DNA from: Alligator mississippiensis
Taxonomy: Eukaryota; Chordata; Crocodylia; Alligatoridae
Reading direction: 5' to 3'
NCBI RefSeq assembly: GCF_030867095.1
Contig: NC_081830.1
Location: 36,749,832-36,813,831, forward strand
DNA length: 64,000 nucleotides
Within the stretch, counting starts at the first letter, position 1, and each line of letters opens with the position of its first letter. Under the pieces are notes generated by a model. That model did not search any database. It had not been told where the DNA came from and saw only the letters and a list, made by a program, of their open reading frames with translations. A program made the position numbers and the translations under genes. This document shows positions 1 to 13,398 of this stretch, piece after piece.

Positions 1-422
1 TGGCAGAGTGGAAACCAGTGTCTGGCTCGTAAGTCTCTGGAGTCAGGAAAGGGACATGGGGGTGGGGAGCGGGGGGAAATCAAGACTCCCCACAGTGAGG
101 GAGAGAATGGGGCTGGAGCAGGGCATGGGATGGAGCCACAGGCAGTGATGAACACCTGCGGGTGCCTGAGCTGCTGTGTTGGCTCAAGCAGCCTCAGGGA
201 CATTACCATGGCTTGTCCCACCACCACTGAAAAAAAGTCCCCAACAAGGTTCCATAACCAGGAATTGAGCAACAGGAAGAGCAGGGCTCAGGGACTGCTA
301 TGTTGGCTCAGGGAGCTGTAGAAGTTAACACTGCTGACTGGCCAGGACACCAAATTCCTGGCTGCTCCAGGCGCCCAGTAGGCTAGATGAGACAGCTCAA
401 TGGGCTGAATGTCTGTCACCCC
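1..422. mobile_element. hAT-like element, one end (other end outside window)
   Basis: The stretch ends at 422 with GTCACCCCTG, the reverse complement of the CAGGGGTGAC-type terminus typical of non-autonomous hAT elements in reptiles. The partner terminus is not seen and would lie left of the window. The first 146 bases recur at 739-884 in the same orientation. Coding potential is absent. Confidence 0.4.
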
Positions 423-738
423 TGCTCTAACCAATTCCTGACTATTTCTTCCTCACCCACATTTCCTCATCCCAGCTCCACCCCTACCTAACAGGTAAGT
501 GCCAATCTTCTCACCCCATCCCTAGCCTCATTACCCTTGCCTGCTCCAATTGCCCACTCATGGCAAAACAAGACAAACTTTGAAATAAATCAGTCTGACA
601 CAGACAACCAGCACAGAAAATATTAGCCCAAATGCCTGGCAAAGATATAAACAACTAGACAGCCTTGATGTAAGTTAGTGTTGCCAACTCCACCTATTAT
701 ACACACAAACATCTGATAAAGAATGCCAATATACAGCC

Positions 739-1806
739 TGGCAGAGTGGAAACCAGTGTCTAGAATGTAAGTCTCTGGAGTCAGGAAAGGGACAAGGGGG
801 GTGGGAAGCGGGGGAAAAAATTGAGACTCCCCACAGTGAGGGAGAGAATGGGGCTGGAGCAGGGCGTGGGATGGAGCCACAGGCAGATTTTTGCCGATAA
901 TTTGGCCGATAAATACTTATGTATGCACGGAGCCAAAGTGCAGCACCCAAGCACCAAGGAGCACAGCCCTGCAGCTTGAAGAGCTGCATGCAGCTGGTAA
1001 GTCTGTTGTGGTGGAAGGGAAGTTAGGAGGAAAGAGGCATGGGGGGGTGGGGGGCAGATCAACACCCCCTGCTGTGAGGGAGGGAGAGAGTGGGGCAGGA
1101 GCTGAAGCAGAAACTGCCCAGCCAGGGCAGGGCAGGGCAAGGCGGGGTGTGGGATGGAGCCCCGGCTCATCTGGGGGCAGCTTCCACTGGGAAGGCAGAG
1201 GGAAGGCACGGGGTCAGGGAGGGGGGGTGCCCCTGGATCTGCGTGGGGCAGGGCAGGCAGGCAGCAGCTGCAAGCTGGAGCCAGGGCTGCGCCAGGCTCT
1301 TCTCAGCAACGGCTGGGATCAGGGCAGGCAGCGGTTCTGAGAGGAAGGGCACTGGGGTGTGGGCTACAGCAAAATTTGGGGTGGCTGCAGCCCCTCCCTC
1401 CATAGCCCCTTCCCAGTGCTGCTACTACCTGCTCTGAACCCAGCTGCCACTGAAAAGAACCCAGCACAGCCCTGGCCTCAGCCCACCCAGATCTGGGGGC
1501 ACCCCACCCATGCCCTACCGAGGTGCACACAGTGGCGTGAGCTGCCCCCGCTCCTCTCACCCTCCCTCCACCTGGACAAGCCACGACTCCATCCCATGCC
1601 TGCCCACCCGCCCAGCACCGGCTGGGCAGCGTCTGCCCCACTCCCTCCCTCACTGCAGGGAGCATTGATCTGTCCCCCCCCCCCCCCCCCCTTCCACCAC
1701 AACAGACATACCAGCTGCACGCAGCTGTATTGGAAATCTGGTATCAGCCAATATGCCTCCTTAAAAATCGGTATCAGCCCCCAAAATCTCTATCAGTGCA
1801 CCCCTG
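739..1806. mobile_element. Composite GC-rich DNA-transposon-like repeat
   Basis: Bases 739-884 repeat 1-146 closely. Then follow CGATAA-type repeats (about 893-912), G-rich blocks at 1010-1160 and, in the opposite orientation, C-rich blocks at 1540-1690, so the inner part is partly palindromic. It ends at 1806 with ATCAGTGCACCCCTG, a hAT-like terminus. A poly(C) tract lies at about 1674-1691. Long open frames here come from GC-rich composition and resemble no protein I know. Exact family and left end are uncertain. Confidence 0.45.
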
Positions 1807-1810
1807 CTAA

Positions 1811-4800
1811 CTACCTCTCTCTGCTCAGCTACCTTAGTACTACACTCTCTTCTAACATACTTTTTCACTCAAGTACTAGAGAACACTTCTAATCACTTTC
1901 TGAACATCTGAAGTGCAAACTCTGACCTCATTCTTGTTTAGACTATTCAGACACTGAAGGCCATCTCTGAATATGTGATCACAGAACTTGCAGTTTATAT
2001 TTTTATTAAATACTTTTATAAAGATAAGAAATGTTATACTCCAACTACAAAGTTTATACAATGTGCCTTATTTTACTATTATAATGATTTACTTTTAAAA
2101 ACTTGTTTCTGATCTGACATTCTTACACACTTTAATTCTGTTACAAAAACAGGATGTAAATTACAGTAGCCATTTCAAAAGAGTTGCACAGAGTTAAACA
2201 TCTGTATTATACATGGCAGCACCCTCACAGCACATAAAACACCAGCTTTAGCAGTTACCTACAACCAGTGTTTCTCCACTGTAATTTTAAGAGGGTGACC
2301 TATGTTGATGGCCATGTACCAGGATTCCTATATCAGGGACTGTGGCATTCACGCGTATCATGGGAAAACAAAAAACAACTACAAACAGCTCAGCAGCTTT
2401 GTCATAGTGTCAAAATGCTTTATGCATGGCATCTGCTGTAAGGGGAAATTCAGACTGCATAATCCTTGTCAGGATTCTTCTACTCATAGTATAAAGTGCC
2501 TGACACAGAAAACCCATCTCAAAGCTTTTATTTGCTTTAATGTATAAAAGCAATATATCTGACACTACACAGACTAAGAAACAAAAGAATATGAAAGAAA
2601 AAGGAAAATCAACACATTTTTCCCTATTGAGAATTTCATAGGGCAGTGATGGCTGTTCTAGTAGGCTAGGAAATGTGTTCAGTCTTGCTAAATCAAAACG
2701 CTTCCTGGGAGGAAGACAGGTAAATCCGTTTTTAATCACCAGTCCCAACTAAAATTCCTGAAGAAAAACTTACTTTTCTAGTTAGAATATTTTTGTAAAT
2801 CTAGACACCTAATCTCTCACTTCCTGGGCCTACAGAAGTTGGAACCACCACACATGCAAAAGAATATGCCTGCCACCAGTTACTTCACCAAAAAGATACG
2901 CAACAGAAGTACTCCCATCATTCACAACAAATTCTCAGGCAAGAAACAAAATACTGCAAGTCGCATCTAAACTGCATCAGGACAAAACAATATATATGGC
3001 AATAGTAAGATGTACCAAAGACTTAAATATCAAGAGTGATAAAGGAAAAAGAATGCTTGTGCAAATGATTTTTAAAAGTCTGTATCTTATTATCGCAGGG
3101 AAATAAGATTAACACAAACAAGCCATGACCATTTTGTTTTCCCTTCTTGTTCCCCTTCCAATCCAATCCAATTTTCCATAAGAAATTAAGAAAAGCCAAA
3201 ACATAGCAACTCTGCTTGCCAGTGCTCCTGTATGCTCCAGAAGGGCATCTAGGGACAGTGCTAAGAGCATGCTAATGGCAGGCAGACTTGCTTGATATCT
3301 CAGCAGCCACATTTAAGGCTATAAAACATCAGTTCAGATGGCACAAGCTGCCAGGGACGGTATACACCAGGCCAATTCTGCAGCTTGAAATAAACTCCAG
3401 GTTCTAAAAATAGTTCCCATTTAATTCCCATGCAAAGGGAGATAAACCATATGATGCTACAAGTAAAAGACAAAAAGTAGAGAATTCATCCTTTCAAGGT
3501 AAAATATGCAAAAATGAAGCAAAAGCGAGTTAGAACGAGTGAGATACCAGAGCTGTAATCCAGAGTCCACTCATCCACTTGCAACAAAAAGCACCCAAAC
3601 CATTTTCAAGTTTTTCTATCTCCATAAACTGGTTGGAACTGTCTGGAGAGTTCAGGGAATAACCAGACAAAACACATCAAGGCTTCCTAACCAACCTCTC
3701 AACCAGACCCACAATGCTTTCAGGTAAGTTGGGAATAAATCTAAATTCATAAAGTAATGAGTTAGTAGCATTGTCTTGGCCCAGCAATCAATACTGGGAG
3801 ATGACAAGAGGAGGGAGGGCTGTGTTTTGGTGTCAGGCTGCATCACAAGATTCCACCCAGCAGTTCCATCAGTTCATTTCCATCTGGACACAAGGAACAG
3901 AGATTGGGAAAAATGCTGGTTTATGGCATATAGCACAGAGGAGAACTAAAACCCAGATTTGTTTATTTAAAATTAATTTGAACAGAGATGTCTTAACACC
4001 CCAACCCTGAAGATTACTTAAATACTACATCCGTAGCTGTTAGGTAGCTTTCTTCAACAGCAACCTTGATTATTTATCTCATCTCCAAAGCTGATTTACA
4101 AAACTGGATCCAGGCCTACAGCGTGAAGCATTTCCAGGTAAAGCCAGAGTTGCATTCGTTTTCATTGACAATATAGCAACATTAATAGTGTTGTAGTACT
4201 ACCTAATTATTTTTTGGTACTTAGATGTCTAAGTTTTCTGCTATGCTATCGCCACACTTCCTCTGGTACCAGCCCTGCCCTTCATAACTCCTATGGGTGG
4301 GGAGGGAAGGTCTTGAAAACTCCCCTAGAGATAAAGATAAACTGGGTGGGGCCAATTATCAACCTATAACAACTGGCCACTACTACATCATCTGCCATTA
4401 TTTGCATTTCCCTCAAAGTAGAAAAAAATTAATCTGGTTTACTATATGAATTTCCTGGCTGCATGGATCACAAATCTACTTACTGCAAAGAATAAGTAAC
4501 CAACTGACACTGGATGAGGGAAGAGAATAAAAGTCCTGGGAATCCTGTACCCATAACCCAAGCCTCTCAAGCAAAAAGGAGACTAGGCCAAAATACTTTC
4601 TATCATATACATTTCCATACTTTATCCTTTAAGTTTAAATCTGGGATGCTGTCAGAGAGATTTATTGCAACTTGTTTTTGAGTGTCAGTATTCATGCAAA
4701 GCTGGCCACTTTCAAACTAATATTTAATCTAATGTAAACATTTGCATTTATTTCCTATCAAAGAGCTCCCATGGAAAAAAGTACTAGTATTTTGTTCAAG

Positions 4801-5070
4801 AGACCTACAAATGCTAAAGCCGTCTGTGTACCTTACTTCTCATCTGCTGGCTGAAATACGTCCAGCTCAACAATTCAGAAACACGTTTTGAACTGAAAGT
4901 GGCCACAGGAGTGATTGAAACTGGAAAAAGAAAATGTTTACATCTATTCACAGAGAACTGAACTAATATTTAACCTCTCTTGGTAGAGGACTTTCAGCAA
5001 AATTTTCAAACCAAGGGGCGTAAGTTCCTATATAATCACAACCTCCCTTCACTGGACATTTTAAAAGCAG
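1811..5070. other. AT-rich non-coding stretch, inferred PAK2 intron 1
   Basis: I see no conserved protein, RNA gene or well-preserved repeat here. It is assigned to an intron only by inference from the minus-strand promoter at 14.7 kb. Confidence 0.35.
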
Positions 5071-5076
5071 GTTATA

Positions 5077-5340
5077 TCTATGATTCTCAACCGGTGGTAC
5101 AAGCACACTGGGGTACCATGACAACTGTTTAAGGGTGCCACACAATATTAGTGCTATTAGGTGTTCAAATGCCTAACAATGATTCAGAGAACACCAAAAA
5201 TGTCAAATAGAAATCCATAATGTCAAAACATTCTGACTTGTGGTCTGAATTCTTTGCAATAGAAGAATTGCTATGTTATTTTTCCATGCTCAAGAAGTAA
5301 GCAAAAGCTAAGAGCTGGAGTTTTTCAAAGGGTGACTTGG
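5077..5340. mobile_element. Non-autonomous hAT-type element, copy A of a three-copy family
   Basis: It starts near ATTCTCAACCGG and shares internal blocks such as AGGGTGCCACA and TGAATTCTTTGCAA with copies at about 15536-15800 and, inverted, 61666-61960. The right end runs into a short CR1-like tail (CCAACCCTAATTTCTATGA) at about 5355-5375. No clean target-site duplication is visible for this copy. Confidence 0.5.
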
Positions 5341-5379
5341 GTCTCAAGTTTTCTTCCAACCCTAATTTCTATGATTCCA

Positions 5380-5990
5380 TATTCAGACACCCAACTAAAA
5401 TTGCAGTGATTTTCAATAGTGCAGAACAACATGAAAGCCATAAACAGTCTGAAAAGCAGGCCACTTTGCTGTCTAAATATGCGTTTAGGTACCTAATTTT
5501 AAATCACCTTGGTTTGATATCTGTGACCTATCACTTCACTACCACAATAAAATTAAGCATGGTGAAGATTGTGTTTCATCTTAAAATGAATATCCTGGCA
5601 AACCAGTTTAACTTGCACCCTGAAAGCATCTGGAACTGCAATTTTTATTTCTTTTTAGGGTGGAAGCTGATCCTCCACAATTGTTTTTCTTCAAGAATTC
5701 CTTCTCCCAGCTCTTCCCCAAAAAAGGCTGTGTTGGAAGCCCAGTAGCATTTCCTCCACACTAATCAGCACCACACATTCAGTCTCCCAAGGGCAAATGT
5801 ACTAGATGAGACAAGGAGGTGCACCCTATTATTAAAAGCATGTCTACCTAGGAGGCTTACCAGTCTGTCATACCAAATTACCAAGGAATGCTCATGCACT
5901 ACTCCCTCCCTCGTAAGAATACTTATTCCATTACTGAGGTGCACTGCATGTACAAAGCAGCAGAATACAGATGGATGGTCTTGTTTATTA
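5380..5990. other. Non-coding intronic stretch without recognisable features
   Basis: One plus-strand frame of 136 codons (5337-5747) is open here but has no recognisable domain and begins inside the preceding repeat. I treat it as chance. Confidence 0.3.
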
Positions 5991-5994
5991 AGAC

Positions 5995-6125
5995 TAACAA
6001 CAGTGGCAGGAGATTCAGGACAAGTAGATTTAATTCCAAGCCCTGACAGACTTCCTGCATGACCTTGCACAAGTCACTCATTCTTTGTGCCTCAGTTCCT
6101 CATCTACAAAATGGGGATAATACAG
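5995..6125 (+). mobile_element. MIR-type SINE (ancient amniote SINE)
   Basis: The stretch contains the diagnostic MIR core order: CTGCATGACCTTGCACAAGT, then GTGCCTCAGTTCCTCATC, then AAAATGGGGATAATA. The match is clear by eye in the plus orientation, with modest divergence. MIR elements predate the amniote radiation, so this is an old insertion. Confidence 0.8.
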
Positions 6126-6534
6126 TCCAGTTATTAAACCATAACGGTAACTTGTGGCCTTAAAATGTATGCATCTACTTGTAAATTCACTGAAATCATG
6201 TCTTGGCCAAGAAAACCTAACTGGCCAAGTACAGGGATTTCTTTCTTTTTGCAAAGATTAAGTCTCTAATTTATCTGCAATGACTTTTTGGTTGTAAATG
6301 GGGTGGGTATAAATGAAAAATAACCTTAGAATTTGCACAAATAGACTCTTTGCTGCTCATATTCCTATTTTTTTTGCTAAACAAAAGAGTTACCATTCTA
6401 GCTACTCAGACTCTGTAAGCAGCAGTGAACTAGTCAAAAACAACATTATTTCCATGTGGTTCTGAGCCTTCCCAAGCAACTACTAAAGCAAAAATTAACT
6501 CAAATTATTAACAGGGAAATCCCCCAAAAAGAGG

Positions 6535-6605
6535 GCCAGGAAGTAGAGTAGCACAGAACCTTCTCTTGCACAAGTCATTTAACTCTAACATGGGGACAAT
6601 AAGAA
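6535..6605 (+). mobile_element. Short MIR-like SINE fragment
   Basis: The order AACCTTCTCTTGCACAAGTC, then TTTAACTCTAACATGGGGAC and AATAA resembles the second half of the MIR core, at lower similarity than the copy at 6 kb. Confidence 0.45.
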
Positions 6606-6609
6606 AAAG

Positions 6610-8860
6610 CTTTTGTCCCCTTCTTTCTGCCAGCTAGACAGACATAACATTTTGAATACAAACACCAACAAATACCTAGAGGCTCATCCAAAAAGACAGT
6701 TCCTATCAGGGTACAAGGTCAAACCTTGGTTTAAAAAGTCACAGACACTGTCCTTATACAGCAGTAAGAAAACAAATGGAGCCTGGAATTCAGAGCACTG
6801 CCCTTGTACTTCACTGATAGATGTCTTCGTTCCACTTGTTGTATCACCTTGTCCAGTAAACAGCTGAAGAACAAACCCAAGTGTCTGGAAACGTATTCAA
6901 GCCTCATTGGGGACTGCAGAAAACATGATGGTAGGTGTATTGGTAACCATGGCAAGCAAGCTTAATACCAGGCCTCTGAACCAGATTTACAGCCAATCAA
7001 ATGTTAAAGAGTTAAGCAGAAAAAGACGGAGAAGAGATCCTGAGCTCAGAGACAGGAAACCCTGGAGGCAATGTGCTCAGTGCAGGCAAGGAAGAGGAAC
7101 AGCTTTTAGCTCTTTCTGGCTAGATCTGGAGGAAGTTTTCATCTGTCCCATTTAGGCATGGACACTCAATATGATCCATTCTGATGGGAAAGGAAGTAAA
7201 AGAGAAACAACTGAAATCACTGTTGGCTTCATAAAGACTCAGCCTCATTAAAAATACATCCAGAATTTCTCTTCTATTTAAAAGTGTTTTATCCACAATT
7301 CAAACACAAGGACACGCCTATTCAGTTTTGCTCTGTGGTCCTACAGCTCATCAACTGCAAACATAAGCCATGCTGTCCACAACAACACCCAAAGAATTCT
7401 GGGTCAGTCCTGTTTTTTCATATGAGAGTTTGAGATTTGTTTTGACGTTTGCCATCCAGATTCACAGCAAAAATATCGAAGTGCTAATTCCACATGCACT
7501 ATAATCTGACAAATTCAGATAATATCAACTGAACCATTTTCTTTCAGTAATTTCAAAGTATTTCATTTCAACTAAACCTTGTAATCCTTACTTTTAGTAT
7601 GAGTAAAATTTCAAAACAAAAATAATTCCAAACATCAAAGATGCATTTAAAACAACTCTTTCTGCAAATATAGTTTCAATAAATCAACATTTTCAGACCA
7701 AAAAACATTTTAATGAGTGCCCAACCAGTTAATTTCAAGTCCAAGTCATTGCAAACTAAGATCCTTGTAGTATATCTTTAGAACAAGGATAAACCATTCT
7801 GCCTCAGCCACCAACACCAGGGAGGTGTGGAAGAAAAGTGATTTTTCCATAAGTTGGTCACCCCACCCTCTAACTTGTGCACTTCCAGGGACTTTTTCCA
7901 AGAGAAAGTCTTAGAGGGTGAAACAATTAACAAAAATATGCACCCTTCCAGAAACAGCTCCATTTATTTAATGCACCTGCTGTACAGTATTTCCTTTAGA
8001 AAAAGGAACATTAAAAAAAGGCAAGAGGATATTAGGAAGAAGGAAATCTTCCCTATGGCAAAAAATAGATTTCTGAAATAAGCCCCAATACACTGGACCA
8101 GATGTCTGAACCATGGTGACTTGCCCCATCAAAAACCTCTGAAACCATATCTGCTGACAGTTGCAAGCTAGTGGGTGTGTTTAAACTTGTGGTTGCACAG
8201 TGAGTCAGACATTAATGCAGTACCCTCACCTTAACAGGAAGGAAAAAATTTCAGAAACATTTAAAGACTGCATAGTAATTTCAGAAACATTTAGAGACTG
8301 CATCACTAAAACATCAGCCAGCTGCCCTTATTCTTGCTCACTTCAGCAGTCATTGCAGGAGAAAAAGACTGTATTATATCAAAGTATATCTAACACCACA
8401 ATATACTACTTTTTAAAATGTATTTCAGTCTGTCAAAAACACTTCCTGGTCCCCTACTTTGAGCCACATTTCATCAAAATTATTTAGATAAACCTGACAA
8501 ATAAAACATTTGATCATACAATGAAATATTGAATATGCTTGCATGTACTTATTACTAGGATGACAGGCAATTTCAGAAAGCCCCAAGAAAAACAGAGATG
8601 CTAACTGTAGAATATTAACTCAATACTGTTTATCAAATGCCAGCCCACAAGTCACTAATAGAACATATCAGATTCTTCAAATAACCAACAAAATATCAAA
8701 TCTGAAATATGCAACTGGTGGTCCAAACATCAAACCTGAAAGATCAGACCCATGTCTTCTGGCTTGCTTCAAAGCAAACATACCATCAATACCTTTCCCT
8801 TTCCAGAGGGGATCTCTAACTTGTGAATGGATTTAACCATTGTCATTCTATGAAGTCACA
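6610..8860. other. AT-rich intronic stretch without recognisable features
   Basis: No conserved protein, tRNA-like or snRNA-like sequence was found on either strand. A 20-base near-duplication (ATTTCAGAAACATTTA...GACTGCAT) occurs at about 8248-8302. Confidence 0.3.
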
Positions 8861-8867
8861 TTACTAT

Positions 8868-9060
8868 TGTTATGACATTAGGAGCCATAGCCAGAACCAC
8901 TGAAGTGGTGATCTCAATGTACCAGGCAATGTACAAACATGTAAGTCACAGACCATATCCCACAAGGCTTACATTAGACAAGCCAAGTACTAAGGGAAAC
9001 AGGGAGAGAGAAGAAAGCTGGCTTATCAAATGCCACAGACGTAACAAAGGCTCCCAAGTC
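8868..9060 (+). mobile_element. Old LINE/SINE-derived fragment (probable L3/CR1-type)
   Basis: The order AGGAGCCATAGCCAGAACCA, CCAGGCAATGTACAAACATG, CACAAGGCTTACATTAGACA resembles a widespread amniote repeat with a GTGCTAGGC..TGTACAAACAC core and a GCTTACA-AT block. Family assignment is from memory of the pattern and is tentative. Confidence 0.4.
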
Positions 9061-10564
9061 CCTGCCGTGCCCTATTTCTTCAACTACAGTAAGACCAAGG
9101 TATTTTTTCCCATTAATTGCCATCACTTGTATTTCAGATTGGCATTGAACACCAGCAGCACCATTGAACACTCTGCATTTGCTTCACCAGGTTCCCAGAC
9201 CCTGTACCTGTAATAAGTATAAAATATATCTTACGACAGAAGTAGACGCAGAAAAAGAACACGGTTGACTTCATTAACTCATGGACGTAAGAACTGCTCC
9301 GATTCAAGAATCAAACGTAACAACAGTTTGTTGGCAACAGGCAACTGCTAATTTTCCAGGACAATATAATATATTTCAATAACAAGCCAATACCTCCCAT
9401 TCAAGTATGTAACCCTGAGTAAACCTGCCTCCGCAAAAGAAAAGTTGGCAGGCCCTGTAGCTAAATTCAACCATAAACTATAAATGATCTTCTGGAATAA
9501 AATACCTGAAAGGGAGGAAAGCATTTATCTATACCCATTCATGACAAGCATGCTTTAAAATGTATTTTGTGACAAGAAACAATGAGAGACTCCCAAGCTA
9601 CTCTCTTTTCAATCAAATCCCTTCAAGCACAGTTCTGCCCCGATGTTAATAAGTAGCAAGCTAATTGGTTTTAAAAACTGAAAATCTGGGCATCAACAAC
9701 AGAACAACATAGTTACCAAGTCCTTCATTTATCCCATTTGTTAGCCTCCAATGGCAAACTAACTCCAATTAGATCCATTTTTTAAAGGAGAAAATGGTCT
9801 ATTTACTAACACAACCCTGGGAAATACATAATAGGTTATCCACATAGGTGAACTGGTTACAATGCTTCTAAGCACTGTAATAGGTAACTAGCAGTTTAAA
9901 TAGTGTGTTTTTCTCCATGAACCTGAAAATGCTTTATAAAGGTAATTAAACGCATTTACTTTGAAAGGAGCTTCAATATTCCACCCTACCTCTGACAAGC
10001 AGCCCATCTGCTTGGTCTAAAAAGACTTTAAGAGGCGTTTATTCCAGGGAGGGTGACAAATCGGGGCCAGTAAAGAGTATGTACAGGTTGGCCCGAACAC
10101 CTGGGCCTCACGGACATGGTCCTGGGCTCACGGCCTGCAAGGCCTGCCCGTACATTCTAGACTAAAAACCATAGTGAGCAAAAGGACTATTGGTCTAAAA
10201 AGAAAAAGGAAGCCTAGCCATCAATTGATGCAGAATTTTTTCAATAAAGTTCATAGCTCTAACAGTTGCAAAGTGGGAGTGTAAATATTGTTTAAAAAAT
10301 TATCCCTTTTACCACCTCCAATGAACTATTGGTTAACCATTTAACCAACAAGTGACCTCCAGCAGGAATAGCCCCAGCCCCTTATGCCAAGCCACTGGCA
10401 GGGAGCTAAGGGCAGAAGTCAGCGGGCACAGCGGAGCCACTAGGGGCCACTGCCCAGCTGCAGAGCCACAGCCTATCCTCACCCCCCTGAGCAGGAACTC
10501 TCCTATGCCCAGATTCCACCGCCACAGGGAGGGAGGTGCCCCCAAAAGGGGCCAGGTAGGGTCT

Positions 10565-10962
10565 TCCCAACACAGCAGTAAGACTCCTGGCCCCATGGTG
10601 GGTCTGTCCAGCCCCCCTGCAGTAGTGAAGCCCAGGTAGGGCAACGGGTTCCTTGAACCTCCTACCGCTGTGCCCCAGACTTGGAAGGCTCCTCCGTGCT
10701 GACAAGCCAGGCTCTCCCCAGCTTTCCCTGGAGGAGGGGGGTCCAGTCCCAGTGGGGCAGCCTTCACCAAGTGTGCTGTATTCTTCCTTCTGGGGAGGGC
10801 CTGGCCCCACATCTCTGAGGAGCCTTCTTTGTCCAGTCTGCAGTGATGGGAGCTACTGGGAGCCCATTGCCTTGCCCAGGTCCTGCTGCTGCAGGGGGGG
10901 GCGGCAGAACCACCATGGGACCAGGAGTCTCTGTTAATTATACAGTACTGCTTTCTGGGAAC
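10565..10962. repeat. Long imperfect inverted repeat, GC-rich
   Basis: The left arm begins near AGACTCCTGGCCCCATGGTG (10581) and the right arm ends with its diverged complement near CATGGGACCAGGAGTCT (10914-10930). Matching pairs continue inward (GCCCAGGTAGGGCAAC against TTGCCTTGCCCAGG; GGAAGGCTCCTC against GAGGAGCCTTC) to a centre near 10755. Arms of roughly 170-190 bases show ordinary sequence decay. It is probably a foldback or MITE-type DNA element. Confidence 0.65.
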
Positions 10963-13390
10963 ACAAGTACAAGCATTAGTCAGAGGAGAAGAGGAACCAA
11001 GAGGACTGAGGAGGGGAAGGAGTACTGAAGACTTAATCCCCTCCCCCAGCCTCTACAGGAAGGGTACAGAAGCAGAAGTATACTTGCAACAAGATGCCTC
11101 AGAGGTGCTGGTGAGACAGGAAGTTTCTTCCTCAGCAGCAAGAGGTGATACTTGCCAGAAGCCAATACAAAATATGGAGAACACCAGCATGGTTTATAAA
11201 AGAGACTCCTAGCAAGAATCCCACTAACTTCTCCCTCTTCAACGGGAAAAGACAAGTACAATAGTGCTGCTCGGAAACCTTGCTGGTAGGGACCCCCATC
11301 TTTGTATCAGCCTTTGGCAAGGAAGTGTGAAATTTTAAAGGCTAGATGATAAACCCACTGCCCAGCTGGAAGGACAAAGAAAGGATTTGTATAAGGATAT
11401 AACAGGTCAGATGAACAGCTGGGAACAGCAGTCACATCTCCCCATGACAGGCTACACAAGTATAAACTGAATACAGGCAGCAAAGGGACCAATCAGCATC
11501 TAGTTAGACTAGCATAATTAAGACTTGCTATGAAACTTTGCTTTAAGATATCAACCTTGAGCAATGTAAAGTCTTAAAGTTAAAAACTTAAAGGCTTAAA
11601 GATCAGTGCCACTCAATAAGGCAATGATCCAATCTTCAACTAGTTCACTGACTGAACTAATCTCATTTTAATGTCAGAACCTTTAGCACATCCTACTACT
11701 TTAACTAACATGCAAGAATTAAGCATGCTTTCTTTTCATCATACAACAGATACAACCGACCCCACCCATACACACTTAAGTATTATGAGTCCTTCACTCT
11801 GTAACGTTTGCACTGGCAATTTTTATTTGCAATTTATCAGCTACCCTTGTTTATTGCACAGTAATATCTTCCAGACTCCACCAGACAACCACAGATTTGT
11901 TCTTGAGAATCCAACTCAGCTTACATTTCCAAGAAATGCCTTCTAGTTAAAATGGGAAAGGTTCAAAAGGACAGTCAGCTTTCTGTATTCTTTTGGAACC
12001 ACCCTGTTGGTCCAAAGTGAGTCTGTTTTCACACGGAAAAAGATGATTGAAATTGTTCACAGTAAGTTTCTAGACTGAATGAACTCTTGAATAAAAAGCC
12101 TGACAAGTGCCTCTCAATTTGTTTTTTCCCCTACTAGAACTGTCAACAGTATATTTAATTGACCTTAAAATATTTGTACAGTGCTGATCCAGTCATTGGC
12201 ACTTGACAAGACATGTATAACTATAGTTATATGACTTCATATTTTACAGAACTCTGAAATACCTTGGAAGGAACCTGTCAGAGGGGCTTGGAACAATCCT
12301 CAGCCATGCATTTCTCAATGAATGTGTCCAAACTATAAATCAATCTATCTAGACATTGCTCCACACAGCATCTGAGTCATCCTACAAAACAGCCTTTGCA
12401 AAAACTTGTTTACACACCTGAACTATTTCTTACAAACTTCCTCCACTCCTCACAGGGGTCTGAGCTGCTAATGAATATTAAGGATCTTTGACTTATGCCA
12501 GGGACCTCTCTTCTACACCAGCTCCATGCCCTGCTATCCTTCTTTTTTTCTCCCTACCTGTCCATTTCAATCAGACAAGACTATTTATAAGGTGCTGCTT
12601 GGGTCCCAGCCCAAGACCCCAACAGCTGGCATCTTCACACAAGTAACTACTGGACCAGGTTCTTCATTTGACATGGCCCTACAGCGAACTTTCTACCCAA
12701 AAAGTGACGATGAAGGCAGAGATGAAAGAAAATGAGAAGGGAATGAGGCCAAACCAAACCAAAAATATCTCTAAGTCAGACCTGTGCAACCTCTCATACC
12801 CCTAAATAAATGACTGGCAGTAGCTAGGACCATACCTGTCATCTTCAATATTTACAAAGAAGTATTTTAAATGCACGTGTTTAAAAAAAAGCATATTATT
12901 TAAGGACTGACATTTTAAACAGAGCAAAAGTCTACTTTTTTTAAGGTAAGGATTCAGTCAGTGCCATAAAGCTTAATATTGCCATACATGGTCAAAGCAC
13001 TAGTCTATGTAATTCACTCTCCCATTTCCTACAGAGAAAATACCACCTGTTCCAGAGGAAAAAACTCCCCAGAAGGGCATTTGCAAGATAACTGCATGTG
13101 TGCAGTTTCCTCCCAGCCAATCAGCTTCTAATCACTGTGGGTTAGCACTGCACAGAACAGCAAGCAGTTACAATACCAAGACTTCTGACGTGGTTCTGCC
13201 TTAGCACCCAAGATGTATTAGCTGACACTTGCACACTCAGGATATTATTCATTAAACCAACCAAGCTTCTTAACAAGCAAGCCTACACGTAGCCTAGCTC
13301 AGAGTTAAGAAGCCACAGAGAACATAACCTGCTGTTTCACAAGTGCATCCAAAAAAAATGAAATACTCAAGTACAATACACTTTTCCTTC
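10963..13390. other. Intronic stretch without recognisable features
   Basis: I see no exon-like conserved frame, RNA gene or clearly assignable repeat. Confidence 0.3.
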
Positions 13391-13398
13391 CTCTAAAA

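Noticed and set aside
781-1892. Several overlapping long frames on both strands
   Set aside because: They sit in a GC-rich, partly palindromic repeat and share no similarity with known proteins.
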